Both the position numbers and the translations under genes were made by a program. From Neonectria sp. B-13 (lineage: Eukaryota; Ascomycota; Sordariomycetes; Hypocreales; Nectriaceae), in NCBI GenBank assembly GCA_002682825.1, contig NOKP01000011.1:1458098-1522097 (forward strand): a stretch of 64,000 nucleotides of DNA, given 5' to 3'. Below, piece after piece: positions 62,862 to 64,000 of this stretch (positions within the stretch are counted from its first letter, which is position 1; the number at the start of each line of letters is the position of its first letter). A model generated the notes under the pieces. It had not been told where the DNA came from. It worked only from the letters and a program-made list of their open reading frames with translations, and did no database searches.

Positions 62862-64000
62862 GTCGGCAGGAAGCTGAGGGTATCTGCGACAGATGCGGGA
62901 TGTGGGACTCGGACAGAAGTGGATGCAGTAGTGGCTGGACGGTTGCGGGATGATGCTATCTCGCCTTGCCAAGCGAGCACGTGGGTGCCTGGAGCGAGAG
63001 TTGATAGACGGGCGGTACTGGTTCCCGTGAAGTCGCTGCGAGGCGGCAGAGGGAGAGCCCGCGTAATCTTTCTCGCAAGCAACAGCGGATAGCAATCGAG
63101 GAGGCGTCTGCAGCAGTGGAAGTTGTTTGATGAAAGACAGCTAGAGGTAGTAGAGTGCGGGCGGGATGTCGTCGGGTCGTAGTGGGGTTGCGTTGTAGGA
63201 CTGGGAGGTGGTTCAAGTGGTGGAGCGCTGTGACGCGGGGCTGCTTGTGGTGGAGCTTCAAGGTAGCTTTCGTCAGAGGTCAGCCGAGTGCGACGTTTCG
63301 AGCTTAGATGACTGGACAGCTCCAGCCCGAAAGCATGAAACTACGACCTAATAAGGGGCAACGTGATCAACGAGCGCCAGGGGCTTTCACACAGCGGATG
63401 GACATGAGCTTCGATCGCAATCCAGACATGCTGCAGCTTCCTGTCTGTTGGAGAGATGCTTCATTCTACGTCTATCCCCTCCACGCAGTATCCTGGATCG
63501 CTACGTCCTTTACATATGTTAACTGCCCATGTTAGTTTCAAATCACAATTTTTTCCACATGAGACTAAAAGCTGCGCTGAATACATTTATTGTTGGTTAG
63601 GAATGTCAAGTTGCATCCCGTACATGGAGGGTTGTTGTTCACATGCGACACCGAATAGACAACGCAATATGTACGCGGCAGTAGAGCCAATCACGTGATC
63701 GGTCATAAACCCAGAGCAGAACCTCTCCTGATCTAGGCACGGGAATGAACAGCTTGGTATTGAACTGTGCAGAGTATATATATAGTCTAGATCGGATATC
63801 TATCCTCGACAGATAGCCGCACTGGAGCTCTACTAACCAAGTAGCGTCCCAAGGTTTACCAAAGCCTGAAACCAGTCATGACATGCCGGCACTAAGCCTG
63901 ACAACCTGGTATTTATTTACCCTAGACACTTTCGCGTTGGCTCACGCAATCGCGCCTCCACCTTCCCTCTCTCCCCTCCCCCTCCCCCTCCCCCGCCCCC
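62862..64000. other. Upstream region of LSB5 to the window end
   Basis: This contains the LSB5 promoter and beyond. 63.5-63.95 kb is A/T-richer, with TATATATA at about 63776-63783. The last 40 bases are a C-rich pyrimidine tract that may be the leader of a plus-strand gene starting outside the window. No gene was recognised inside. Confidence 0.45.

Overview
This window is nuclear DNA of a filamentous ascomycete (Pezizomycotina, most likely a sordariomycete). The evidence is short introns (47 to 194 nt) with GTANGT-type donors and CTRAY-like branch points, moderately GC-rich coding regions separated by long pyrimidine-rich leaders, and a gene set typical of these fungi: Zn2Cys6 regulators, a PA-TM-RING protein, an S1/P1 nuclease, an Egh16-type secreted protein and a TRI12-type MFS pump. 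I reconstructed 14 protein genes exon by exon. In each, the frame is conserved across every junction, and most junctions also restore a recognisable motif. No tRNA, rRNA, CRISPR array or intact transposon was recognised.

Layout. 1-9.2 kb has no intact gene. It holds fragments of frameshifted coding sequence (about 1-370 on +, 2989-3830 on -) and the long leader of a Zn2Cys6 regulator (9244-10431, +). After 4.5 kb without a gene come a divergent pair: a Sos7-like kinetochore protein (-) and an RS-rich splicing factor related to those annotated as 38B (+), sharing 353 bp. A third coding relic lies at 18.2-19.1 kb. 20.9-26.9 kb is a compact housekeeping block: PA-TM-RING ubiquitin ligase (+), aspartate-semialdehyde dehydrogenase hom2 (-) and a PQ-loop vacuolar transporter (-). 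28.4-33.3 kb carries two secreted proteins: an S1/P1-type nuclease, and an Egh16-domain protein whose QGDAA repeat tract is interrupted by a 100-N assembly gap. 33.3-40.1 kb is gene-poor.

40.1-48.3 kb has the look of an accessory neighbourhood: a TRI12-like MFS pump (+), a 54-residue secreted peptide (-), a Zn2Cys6/MHR regulator (+) and a DsbA/FrnE-like thiol oxidoreductase (-). The 3' end of the oxidoreductase gene has been duplicated into the spacer beside it. A four-finger C2H2 regulator (-) follows at 49.6-51.0 kb. Then come about 10 kb without a convincing gene, rich in short perfect tandem repeats near 59.5-60.4 kb. The last gene is LSB5 (VHS plus GAT, endocytosis/actin) at 61.3-62.9 kb (-).

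Functional links. Apart from the 40-48 kb pump/regulator/oxidoreductase group, which could be a small detoxification or export module, the genes are ordinary neighbours. The two secreted proteins and the small secreted peptide would fit a fungus that attacks or lives on a host, but the sequence alone does not prove this.
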